Source of the DNA: an uncultured bacterium | GTDB taxonomy: Bacteria; Cyanobacteriota; Vampirovibrionia; Gastranaerophilales; Gastranaerophilaceae | Length of the DNA: 37,104 nt | NCBI GenBank assembly: GCA_900319365.1 | Contig: ONOE01000017.1 | Location: forward strand, 3,358 to 40,461 | Direction of reading: 5' to 3' | Shown: one piece after another, positions 7,900 to 15,255 of the stretch | How positions within the stretch are numbered: the first letter of the stretch is position 1 | Layout: each line of letters starts with the position of its first letter | Translations under genes and position numbers: made by a program | The notes under the pieces: generated by a model | The model's input: the letters and a program-made list of their open reading frames with translations, nothing else | The model's database searches: none | What the model was told of the DNA's origin: nothing

Positions 7900-8355
7900 A
7901 TGGAAAAAGATTTAAACATACTAATTATTAATGGTCCCAATATTAATATGCTCGGGGTCAGAGAGCCTGAACAATACGGCTCAAAGTCATATAAAGATGT
8001 TGAAATGGAATTGCACGAATATTCGTTTGAATTGGGTGTAAATATTGAGATATTCCAGAGCAACTGCGAGGGTGAAATCGTTGACAAAATTCAATATGCC
8101 CTCGGCAATTTTGACGGAATAGTAATCAATGCGGGGGCTTATACACATACAAGTGTAGCCATAAGAGATGCTTTGCTTGCAGTAAAAATTCCGACGGTTG
8201 AAATTCACATTTCAAACATATACAGGCGTGAAGAATTTCGTCATGAATCAATGTTTGCCGATATCTGCATCGGGCAAATATGCGGATTTAAAATTGACAG
8301 CTACAAACTCGGTTTACAGGGGCTTGTAAACTTCTTAACAAGTGCAAACGACTAA
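7900..8355 (+). CDS. aroQ: Type II 3-dehydroquinate dehydratase
   Basis: This 151-residue enzyme converts 3-dehydroquinate to 3-dehydroshikimate in the shikimate pathway (aromatic amino acids); the family forms dodecamers in the cytosol. Hallmarks are the NGPNINMLG loop at 11-19, R21, catalytic Y26 (REPEQYG), N78 and the catalytic-site HISN with H103 (VEIHISN). Length and termini are typical. There is no Shine-Dalgarno upstream; a strong extended -10 promoter ends 7 bases before the ATG, suggesting a leaderless mRNA. LemA starts 15 bases after its stop, so it heads a three-gene unit with lemA and the DUF2207 gene, which have no metabolic link to it. Confidence 0.95.
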   Translation: MEKDLNILIINGPNINMLGVREPEQYGSKSYKDVEMELHEYSFELGVNIEIFQSNCEGEIVDKIQYALGNFDGIVINAGAYTHTSVAIRDALLAVKIPTVEIHISNIYRREEFRHESMFADICIGQICGFKIDSYKLGLQGLVNFLTSAND

Positions 8356-8370
8356 TATAAGGAACATATT

Positions 8371-8910
8371 TTGGTTTTATTAATTGCTGTTATAGTGCTG
8401 CTGATTTTTGCGATTATAACGTACAACCGCCTAGTCAGCCTGAGAAATTATGTAAAAGAAGCGTTTTCTACAATGGATGTTTATCTTAAAAAAAGATGGG
8501 ATTTGGTTCCGAATTTGGCAGCTATTGTTCAAGCTTACACAAAACATGAAAAGGGAGTCTTTTCTGAAATTGCAGCGATGAGGGCAAGAAGCTATTCAGA
8601 TTTTTCTGACAGCGAAAAGTTGGATGCAAATAAAAAAATCGGCAAATGCCTTGCAGGTATAATTGCCGTTGCGGAAAATTATCCCGAATTGAAAGCTGAC
8701 GAACATTATTCAAAAATGATGGAAGAATTGTACTCAATAGAAGAAGATATTGCTAATTCCCGCAAATATTACAACGGATGCGTAAGAATGCTCAATAATA
8801 ATATTGAGATATTCCCGTTCAATATTGTTGCGGGAATTTTTGGCTTTAAGAGTGCCAAAATGTTTGAAATATCGGATGAAGAAAGACAAAATATAAAGGT
8901 TGAATTTTAG
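8371..8910 (+). CDS. lemA: LemA family membrane protein
   Basis: The 179-residue protein has one N-terminal membrane helix (about 2-18), then the LemA helical bundle, with the family signature NRLVSLRNYVKEAFSTMD and KKRWDLVPNLAAIV. LemA proteins are inner-membrane anchored with the bundle outside or inside depending on species; their biochemical role is still poorly defined. The start is TTG 8371, chosen because AAGGA lies 7 bases upstream and the family N-terminus fits. The stop TAG is directly followed by the ATG of the DUF2207 gene. This LemA-DUF2207 pairing is common in bacteria and implies a joint envelope function. Confidence 0.9.
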   Translation: MVLLIAVIVLLIFAIITYNRLVSLRNYVKEAFSTMDVYLKKRWDLVPNLAAIVQAYTKHEKGVFSEIAAMRARSYSDFSDSEKLDANKKIGKCLAGIIAVAENYPELKADEHYSKMMEELYSIEEDIANSRKYYNGCVRMLNNNIEIFPFNIVAGIFGFKSAKMFEISDEERQNIKVEF

Positions 8911-10680
8911 ATGAAAAAGATTTTATGTTTTTTCGTATGGATTTTTATGAGTTTAATCCTATGTACTCCGGTTATGGCGGAAAATTTTTACATTGAAAAT
9001 TACGATGTAAATATAAGTGTCGATAAGGATAAAACAGCTCATGTAACAGAAAAAATTGATACAAATTTTACTGCAAGTTCACACGGTATATATAGAACCA
9101 TCCCTTTAAAAGGTAATAGCATTACTAATGTTCATGTATCCGAACATTATATGCAAAACAGAGCAAACGGGAATTTAGAGCTTAAAATTGGTGATGCATC
9201 AGAATATGTTTACGGCAGGCACAGTTATACGATTTCTTATGATTACAATTTCTATGACAATAAAAACGAATTTTATTTCAATATAATCGGAACGCAATGG
9301 CCCGTTGAAATAAATCATGTCGATTTTACGGTCAACATGCCCGAAGCTTTCAACCCTGATAAAGCGGGGCTGTCTATAGGTGCTCAAGGAACGGCAGGGT
9401 TTACTTCGGGCGCAGAATTCAATATTAATAACCAAACAATAACAGGCAGCACTTCAAGAACACTTGCCCCTTATGAGGGGGTAACGCTTAGAGTAGAAGT
9501 GCCCAAAGGCTACTTTGTTAAACGTACTAGCGGAACAACCGTATTTGTTATTTTGTTAATGCTTTTATTGTGCGGCGTTACGGCATTGATTTGGTATGTT
9601 CATGGCAAAGATAAAATTGTAGTGCCGGTTGTAAACTTCTATCCGCCTAAAAATTATAACAGCGCAGAAGTTGAAATGTTATACAAAGGAGCTGCAACTA
9701 CAGACGGGCTCGTTTCATTAATAATTTATCTTGCAAATAAAGGCTATTTAAAAATACGTGAAGATGATTTCGGTTATAATATCGAACAGGTAAAGTCTTA
9801 TGACGGAATGAACCATACAGAAAAGGCTTTTATCTCTGCACTTGTACCCGGCGGACAGTCTGTCAGTCAAATGCAGCTTGAATCATCTCCTTATTTCTAT
9901 AAATCTTGCAAGTCAATTGTAGAAAGGCTAAACAAAGCCAGAGATAAGGTTTTTGAACCCGAATCAATCGGATTAAAATTGCTGATTCCTATGATATTAT
10001 GCTTGTTAGGCTTATTGGGACTTACCATATTTTCTTTACTCGGTTTTGATATATTCCCGATTTTATCACAAGGGTCATTTTTGATAATTCCCATAATTGC
10101 AGTATTGCTTTTTGCTAGGGAAATGCAAAATCAAAATTCTTCTTTAGTCGAAAAATTAAAAACAATCTCAATAGTATTTCTAATATTTGCTTTTACGCTT
10201 ATTCCGATTGTAAATTTCCTTACGTTTAACAGCTCAACGGTTCCCGCAATTATAACCGGCTTAATATGTATGACAATTGCCGGTATATGCACAAACAACC
10301 TGCCCAAACGCAGCGAGTTCGGTAATAAAATGCTCGGGCAGCTTTTAGGGTTGAAGAAATTTATAGAAGTTGCGCAAAAAGATAAATTAGAAAAACTTGT
10401 AAAAGAAAATCCGTCTTATGTATATGATGTATTGCCTTATGCGTATATTCTCGGGGTTTCGGATGTATGGATAAAACAATTTGAAAGCATAATGACCTTA
10501 AAACCCGACTGGTACTCGGGGCAAAGATTTAATAATAATACGTTCCGCCATTTTACTTCAAGTGTTCATTCGGCGTCATTCCCATCAACTGCCAACGGCG
10601 GGATTTCAAGAACTTCATCTTCCGGCGGCGGAGGATTTTCCGGCGGCGGGGGAGGCGGCGGGGGCGGAGGCTCCTGGTAA
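8911..10680 (+). CDS. DUF2207 membrane protein with Gly-rich C-terminus
   Basis: The 589-residue protein has a signal peptide (1-23, VMA-E), then an extracytoplasmic beta-rich DUF2207 domain (about 24-200, including HGIYRTIPL). A membrane helix (about 210-230) is followed by a cytosolic segment, then four more hydrophobic helices around 355-470. The tail is Ser/Gly-rich, ending in a run of ten glycines plus SW, as is usual for this family. It directly abuts lemA (TAG then ATG) and is followed by a strong terminator. The role is unknown; the family travels with LemA and is often linked to envelope stress or secretion. Confidence 0.88.
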   Translation: MKKILCFFVWIFMSLILCTPVMAENFYIENYDVNISVDKDKTAHVTEKIDTNFTASSHGIYRTIPLKGNSITNVHVSEHYMQNRANGNLELKIGDASEYVYGRHSYTISYDYNFYDNKNEFYFNIIGTQWPVEINHVDFTVNMPEAFNPDKAGLSIGAQGTAGFTSGAEFNINNQTITGSTSRTLAPYEGVTLRVEVPKGYFVKRTSGTTVFVILLMLLLCGVTALIWYVHGKDKIVVPVVNFYPPKNYNSAEVEMLYKGAATTDGLVSLIIYLANKGYLKIREDDFGYNIEQVKSYDGMNHTEKAFISALVPGGQSVSQMQLESSPYFYKSCKSIVERLNKARDKVFEPESIGLKLLIPMILCLLGLLGLTIFSLLGFDIFPILSQGSFLIIPIIAVLLFAREMQNQNSSLVEKLKTISIVFLIFAFTLIPIVNFLTFNSSTVPAIITGLICMTIAGICTNNLPKRSEFGNKMLGQLLGLKKFIEVAQKDKLEKLVKENPSYVYDVLPYAYILGVSDVWIKQFESIMTLKPDWYSGQRFNNNTFRHFTSSVHSASFPSTANGGISRTSSSGGGGFSGGGGGGGGGGSW

Positions 10681-10700
10681 GCTTTCCATTCATAAAAAGA

Positions 10701-10732
10701 AAAGACAGGATTTTAGAAGTCCTGTCTTTTTT
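10701..10732 (+). terminator. Strong bidirectional intrinsic terminator
   Basis: AAAGACAGGA (10701-10710) pairs perfectly with TCCTGTCTTT (10720-10729) around a 9-base loop, followed by more Ts. A-rich sequence on the left allows it to serve the convergent minus-strand gene ending at 10755 as well. Confidence 0.9.
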
Positions 10733-10754
10733 ATACTCTGTATTAGGTTATTAG

Positions 10755-11495
10755 TTATTTAATGTTATTGTGTTTATATTGTTCTATTAAATTTGTATCA
10801 CCGTTGTCAGATGTGCTTACGATATCTAATTTCTTACCGTCAACTTCAGGTTTAGTCTCTGCAGCTTTGGGAGCATCTTCAACTTTAGCACCTTTTTTAT
10901 CTTTTTTGTCCATCCAGTTTTCAACGTGTTTTGCAAGCGGTGTTGCGATTAAAGGAACGATAACACGTTTACCGATGATTGTAGCTGCTGCGATATCTGC
11001 AACAAATTTGAATAATGATTTTGCACCGTCTTTTACTTTTTCGTAATCTTTATCGATTGTGCCTTTTTTAGGTGCAACTTTGCCGTATAATTTTCTTGCA
11101 AATTCATCACCTCTGTCAACCAACATACGGATTCTTGAAAATGAATTTTCTTTAGCTATTTTATTGAATGATTTTTTAAACAGTTTGTTGAAGATAGGTC
11201 CTGAGTATTTTCTCATTGCAAAGAACATACCGATTTGAGCCAAAATCATCAAAATACCGTTTGTGAGGTCTAATGAAGCAACGAATTTACGTTTTTCATC
11301 GGGGATTCTTTTGTTGTTCAAACTTTGAGCTACATACATTACGCAACCGATACCGTCTTTTAATACGATTGAAGTAACTGTTGCCAAACCCAATGCAGCT
11401 TCTGCATTTTTCTGGAACTTCTTATCAAGAAGTTTCGGAGCTTTTAAGTTGGTAGCCGCACCGTGTACTCTTGCTATTCCGTCTACTAAACCCAT
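10755..11495 (-). CDS. Unrecognised membrane protein, second gene of a coupled pair
   Basis: The 246-residue product has hydrophobic segments near 35-57, 78-95 and 165-188 and a charged Lys/Asp-rich C-terminus. Its start overlaps the stop of the upstream gene (TAATG), and a GGGAGGTGA ribosome site lies in that gene's end, so translation is coupled. The motif VIVPLIATPLAKHVENWMDKK looks like a conserved membrane-exit segment. No enzyme or transporter family is recognised. From memory, proteins of this style are frequent in gut Gastranaerophilales, which is an impression rather than a search result. Confidence 0.65.
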   Translation of the reverse strand: MGLVDGIARVHGAATNLKAPKLLDKKFQKNAEAALGLATVTSIVLKDGIGCVMYVAQSLNNKRIPDEKRKFVASLDLTNGILMILAQIGMFFAMRKYSGPIFNKLFKKSFNKIAKENSFSRIRMLVDRGDEFARKLYGKVAPKKGTIDKDYEKVKDGAKSLFKFVADIAAATIIGKRVIVPLIATPLAKHVENWMDKKDKKGAKVEDAPKAAETKPEVDGKKLDIVSTSDNGDTNLIEQYKHNNIK

Positions 11496-13117
11496 TACTT
11501 ATCACCTCCCACTTTCTGATCTTGAGGAGTTTTCTTTACCCCTGCAAGTTTCGGGAAGAATATTTCCATAAATCTCGGATATACCCAGTTAAGAGCCGTG
11601 CAGGTAATCGGTAATGTGATGAATACGCCGACTGCGATTTTTATGAATTGGCTCCAGCTTGTGTGGCTGTTTTTCATTACTTTCTTACAACCTTTAGCCA
11701 TATCCTTATAGACTTTTTTGATTAAACCTTTTACATCTGTTCCGAAAGTATCGGTACCTTTGAGGATTGATTCTCTGATACTGCCGTCTTCTTTGAATCT
11801 GCATTCATCTGCAACCTTTTTGATAGCTTCAGAAATTTCATCTTTTGTTGTATTTTTTATATCTTTAATTTTCAAGGCTTCCAATCTTGTATCAATCTTT
11901 GAAAGGATTGAATTTCTTTCAAGAATGGCATCCATATATTTGTCTTGATTGAATTTACCGCCGCACATTTTCTTGATGTCGTCTATACGTTCCAGGGTTC
12001 TTTCAACTCTGTGTGCACGCAAATCATCGGGACGGTCTTTGATTTCCTGTAAAATAGTTTTTACATCGGGATTTTTCTCTTTTGCAAGAAGATCGTCTAT
12101 GGTATTTTCTGTTTCTTTGTATAATTTTTTGATTTCGTCAGATCCGTAAGGAGCTTTTCTTGTTTCTTCAATTTTGATGTCTTTGAAAATGTCTCTTAAA
12201 TGAGCTTCATTATCAATAAGAATTTTTGCCCTTTTAACTTTGCCATTGATTTCTTCGGGTTTCTTCATCATATTTCTGGCATCTTTTCTGTATGAATCGA
12301 TTTGTTTGTTCAAAATTTCGGCAACAACATTGTTATCCCAATATTTGCCGCTTGCAAGAGGAATTAAGCCTTCAGCATCGCTTGCGGCATTCTTGCTCAT
12401 AAGTTCTGCAAGATCATCAATCTGTTTATCTCTGATTGCATCAACTCTGTCGTTGAACATTGTATCGTATTTGGTTCTTTTTCTGACCATTTCGCCGTTA
12501 TATTCTTCTTTCGGTCCACGGAAGTAATAAAGCATTGACGGTTTTTTGATATTGTCTTTTTTAAATTCTTTACGAACCATATCTTTAATATATGTGTCTG
12601 TATTAAGGATTGTATGATCCTCATCAAATCTTGCATATTTAGCATATTTAGGATTATTTAAGAATGCATCAAGACCTTTATCGATGTATTTCTGGACACT
12701 CGCCTGGAATAAGATTGCCAAAGCTGCGGAAATCGGTTGACGCATTGCGGTATATTCTTTAGTTTCGGTATTTTTCTTTTTCTCCTCGGGAGTTGCATTC
12801 TTCGGAGCTCTTGCAAACGGGTTGAATGCAATAAATATCGGAGCAACGGTACCGGTACCGATTGCCGTAATGATGATACCGCCGATTTCACCTTTAAGCC
12901 ATTCAAGCTTTTTCATCATGTTTAATACACCTGCTTGAGGCAAACCCTGTGTAATTTTTTTAGTTACCAGATTTGCTCTTGCCGTGTCCGATAAAATTTC
13001 GGTTGCTGCTGATGCTGCGCCTGTAAAATTAGGTTTCCTGCGGTTATTTTTTACCCCGAAACCGTTTGGCATACTATTTTGGTTTACAATGTTTAAATCT
13101 ACTTTCATGCTACCCAT
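11495..13117 (-). CDS. Unrecognised membrane protein with N-terminal NFTG motif and long helical centre
   Basis: This protein has 540 residues. The N-terminus is polar and Asn-rich, with NFTG at 30-33. Hydrophobic segments lie near 78-98, 126-142 and 495-525. In between is a long, highly charged helical region (about 160-480; Lys/Asp/Glu-rich), predicted to form coiled coils. There is no signal peptide. Two in-frame ATGs (13117 and 13108) are possible; neither has a clear ribosome site, and a TATATA element lies 8 bases upstream of the first. It is coupled to the 246-residue membrane protein. A membrane-anchored scaffold is plausible, but the function is unknown. Confidence 0.65.
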   Translation of the reverse strand: MGSMKVDLNIVNQNSMPNGFGVKNNRRKPNFTGAASAATEILSDTARANLVTKKITQGLPQAGVLNMMKKLEWLKGEIGGIIITAIGTGTVAPIFIAFNPFARAPKNATPEEKKKNTETKEYTAMRQPISAALAILFQASVQKYIDKGLDAFLNNPKYAKYARFDEDHTILNTDTYIKDMVRKEFKKDNIKKPSMLYYFRGPKEEYNGEMVRKRTKYDTMFNDRVDAIRDKQIDDLAELMSKNAASDAEGLIPLASGKYWDNNVVAEILNKQIDSYRKDARNMMKKPEEINGKVKRAKILIDNEAHLRDIFKDIKIEETRKAPYGSDEIKKLYKETENTIDDLLAKEKNPDVKTILQEIKDRPDDLRAHRVERTLERIDDIKKMCGGKFNQDKYMDAILERNSILSKIDTRLEALKIKDIKNTTKDEISEAIKKVADECRFKEDGSIRESILKGTDTFGTDVKGLIKKVYKDMAKGCKKVMKNSHTSWSQFIKIAVGVFITLPITCTALNWVYPRFMEIFFPKLAGVKKTPQDQKVGGDK

Positions 13118-13301
13118 ACACTTTCTATATATATAGAACCGAAAATCTTAAAAAAATTGCCTAAAATTAACAAATTTATTACGAAATGTTAAGCAAATTT
13201 AAATTTTTATATCCCTGTCGTTCTCTTAACTCTTATATTTCAGACTTTTTATTCTACAAAATATGCAAAAAACTATTTTTAAACTCTAAATTTATTTGAA
13301 G

Positions 13302-13334
13302 AAAGAGCCTCCGTTTTGATTGGAGGCTCTTTTT
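13302..13334 (-). terminator. Strong intrinsic terminator after the thioredoxin gene
   Basis: AAAGAGCCTCC (13302-13312) and GGAGGCTCTTT (13322-13332) form an 11-bp perfect stem with a 9-base loop. It lies 10 bases beyond the stop of the minus-strand thioredoxin gene. On the minus strand the tail reads TTTCTTC, on the plus strand an unbroken T-run, so it can work both ways. Confidence 0.85.
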
Positions 13335-13343
13335 TACAACTAC

Positions 13344-13880
13344 CTACTTATTGTTTTCATAAAAAGTATTCATAAGTTCATCTAACTTATTCATATCACC
13401 GAAGTTTTCATTTTTAAGCTGTTCGTGAGTATCTTTTCTCGGGTTAACCATGAAAACTGTCGGGAAAGCTGAAATTTCATATTTTTTAACTGCATCAGCA
13501 TATTTTGCATTTTCTACGTTAACTTTTACGAAATTAAATTGTCTTTTGTGATTTTTGTACAATTGTTCGTAAATCGGCATAAACCCTACGCAGAAATGGC
13601 ACCAATCAGCATAGAATAAAACTATCATGGGTTTTTTCGCTTTAACGGCTTTTTCATAAGGAATGCCGAATTTATATTCTGACGGTTTCTTGGTCGGTTC
13701 ATCAGCACTCGGAGCAGCAGGTGCCTGAGCGGCGGGTGCACTTGAATCAGGAGTTGCGCCGTTTGATAATAAAGTTCTTACCTGAGTTGTTTCATAAGCG
13801 CCGATACCTGTAGTAACCAATAACATTGCAAGTAATGCGGTTGTTATTGTAAATTTTTTGTCGATATTCTTTAATCCCAT
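13344..13880 (-). CDS. Membrane-anchored thioredoxin-fold protein
   Basis: The 178-residue protein has an N-terminal hydrophobic helix (about 11-29), an Ala/Pro/Ser linker (41-66), and a thioredoxin fold with the active site WCHFC (C94, C97) and cis-proline P140 (FPT). It is anchored to, or exported through, the inner membrane and probably reduces or isomerises envelope disulphides. WCHFC is unlike the classical WCGPC, which would shift the redox potential. GGAGG lies 10 bases before ATG. It is a single-gene unit with its own terminator. It may receive electrons from the CcdA protein encoded at 24378-25073, but that gene has its own thioredoxin partner. Confidence 0.88.
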   Translation of the reverse strand: MGLKNIDKKFTITTALLAMLLVTTGIGAYETTQVRTLLSNGATPDSSAPAAQAPAAPSADEPTKKPSEYKFGIPYEKAVKAKKPMIVLFYADWCHFCVGFMPIYEQLYKNHKRQFNFVKVNVENAKYADAVKKYEISAFPTVFMVNPRKDTHEQLKNENFGDMNKLDELMNTFYENNK

Positions 13881-14000
13881 TTATTACATACCTCCATATA
13901 AATGTTTAAATAAGACTAATATAATCATATTACAAAAACAATTTTACAACGAAATTAAGAATAATTTTGTAATTTATTTTAATATTTCGTAATAAATGGC

Positions 14001-14029
14001 TTGAAAAAATATATACAATAGTATATACT
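14001..14029 (+). promoter_or_regulatory. Promoter of the sigma factor gene
   Basis: TTGAAA (14001-14006), 17-base spacer, TATACT (14024-14029). The core AATAGTATATAC (14017-14028) is repeated exactly in the LysM-gene promoter (15171-15182). The leader of about 90 bases contains a small hairpin, CGACA (14074-14078) with TGTCG (14082-14086). Confidence 0.6.
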
Positions 14030-14124
14030 GAATATATACAGAAAAAGTTTACTCGTGTTTACCCTGAAAAAATCGACAAAATGTCGTGTATGCTGTGCTG
14101 TTTAAAAAAGAGGAGTTTAATGTT

Positions 14125-15027
14125 ATGAAAAATTTTGACAGAGTTGTTAAAATGAAAACATTCTACCACGGAGCCGAAAGAAGAAGTACCCCCAGAGATG
14201 AAAATGATGAATTAAATACCTACATCAGAGAAATTTCATCATATCCCCAATTATCACCCGAACAGGAAAAAGAACTTGCAAAAAGAATTGAAAACGGCGA
14301 CAAAGAAGCCAAGCAGGAACTTATTCGTGCGAATTTAAAACTTGTCGTAACAATTGCCAGAAAAACAATTCACATGTCAGGTTTGCCGTTTGTTGATTTG
14401 ATTCAAGAAGGTAATCTGGGGTTAATGGTTGCCGTTGAAAAATTTAATTATAAATTAGGCTACAAATTTGCAACTTATGCGGGCTGGTGGATTAAACAGG
14501 CTATGTTTAAAGCAATATCAGAACAATCTCATTGCATGAAAATCCCCGTATACATTCAAGAAACCTTGTCCAAATACTCAAAAATCAAATACAGAATGGA
14601 ACAGATTTCAAACAAATCGGTCAAAACGGAAGACATTGCAAAAAAAATGAATATTGCACCCGAAAAAATCGAAATGTTTTTATCCGCATATACAAAAACC
14701 GTATCAATCGAAAACGGAATTGAAAAAGATAACGGCAAAGAATTAAATGTAGCAGATATTTTGGCTGACGAAAAAAGTTCAATCAGCGAAAACGCCGAAT
14801 ATAACAGCTTGAAAAAAGATATTAATAACGTAATTTCAACCTTAAAAGACAGAGAGCAGAAAGTTGTAAAAATGCGCTACGGACTTGGGGATTGCGAAAA
14901 GCACACCCTTGAAGAAATCGGGAACATTTACGGTGTTACAAAAGAATGCATCAGACAAACCGAAATCAGGGCTTTGAAAAAAATGAAATCAACAGGCAGC
15001 GAATTATTGTCATGCTATATTTGTTGA
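14125..15027 (+). CDS. Alternative (group 2-like) sigma-70 family factor
   Basis: About 300 residues from ATG 14125, chosen because GAGGAG lies 9 bases upstream; a GTG at 14086 lacks such a site. It contains region 1.2 (about 27-60), region 2 ([10 protein letters not shown], then [13 protein letters not shown]), region 3 and region 4 with the helix-turn-helix [20 protein letters not shown]. There is no long region 1.1, so it is not the housekeeping factor. At the -10-reading positions Q125 matches E. coli RpoD Q437, but F128 replaces T440, suggesting changed -10 preference. The -35-reading residues are largely kept (K273, E274, R277, Q278). It directs RNA polymerase to a subset of promoters, perhaps including its own and the LysM gene's. 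Confidence 0.9.
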   Translation: MKNFDRVVKMKTFYHGAERRSTPRDENDELNTYIREISSYPQLSPEQEKELAKRIENGDKEAKQELIRANLKLVVTIARKTIHMSGLPFVDLIQEGNLGLMVAVEKFNYKLGYKFATYAGWWIKQAMFKAISEQSHCMKIPVYIQETLSKYSKIKYRMEQISNKSVKTEDIAKKMNIAPEKIEMFLSAYTKTVSIENGIEKDNGKELNVADILADEKSSISENAEYNSLKKDINNVISTLKDREQKVVKMRYGLGDCEKHTLEEIGNIYGVTKECIRQTEIRALKKMKSTGSELLSCYIC

Positions 15028-15105
15028 TATTTTAAAATTAATCATTAAATAAATGATGTAACAAGTTTAATTACAAATTTCTCGTGTTTATTGTAATCCT
15101 TTCGC

Positions 15106-15140
15106 TGCCGCAATTTCAGAAGAAAAATTGCGGCATTTTT
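15106..15140 (+). terminator. Intrinsic terminator after the sigma gene
   Basis: TGCCGCAATTT (15106-15116) pairs perfectly with AAATTGCGGCA (15125-15135), loop 8 bases, followed by TTTTT (15136-15140). Confidence 0.9.
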
Positions 15141-15153
15141 GTATCTTTTTAAA

Positions 15154-15181
15154 TTGTAAACAAATGTTAAAATAGTATATA
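15154..15181 (+). promoter_or_regulatory. Promoter of the LysM-protein gene
   Basis: TTGTAA (15154-15159), 16-base spacer, TATATA (15176-15181). The 12 bases AATAGTATATAC at 15171-15182 are identical to the core of the sigma-gene promoter. Confidence 0.5.
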
Positions 15182-15255
15182 CGATTTATCAATTTTGCAA
15201 ACAAAAAATACTTTATAAAAGCATAGGGGATAAAAAGAGAACAAGGGGAATTAAA

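Noticed and set aside
10562-10762. 66-residue plus-strand ORF overlapping the Gly-rich tail
   Set aside because: It is a frame shift of the DUF2207 gene's repetitive 3' end and runs into the terminator.
12240-12527. Plus-strand ORFs opposite the NFTG membrane-protein gene
   Set aside because: Antisense shadows of a 540-residue reading frame with consistent composition; no ribosome sites.
14086-14124. GTG start extending the sigma factor by 13 residues
   Set aside because: It has no ribosome site and lies in a leader hairpin; ATG 14125 has GAGGAG at good spacing.
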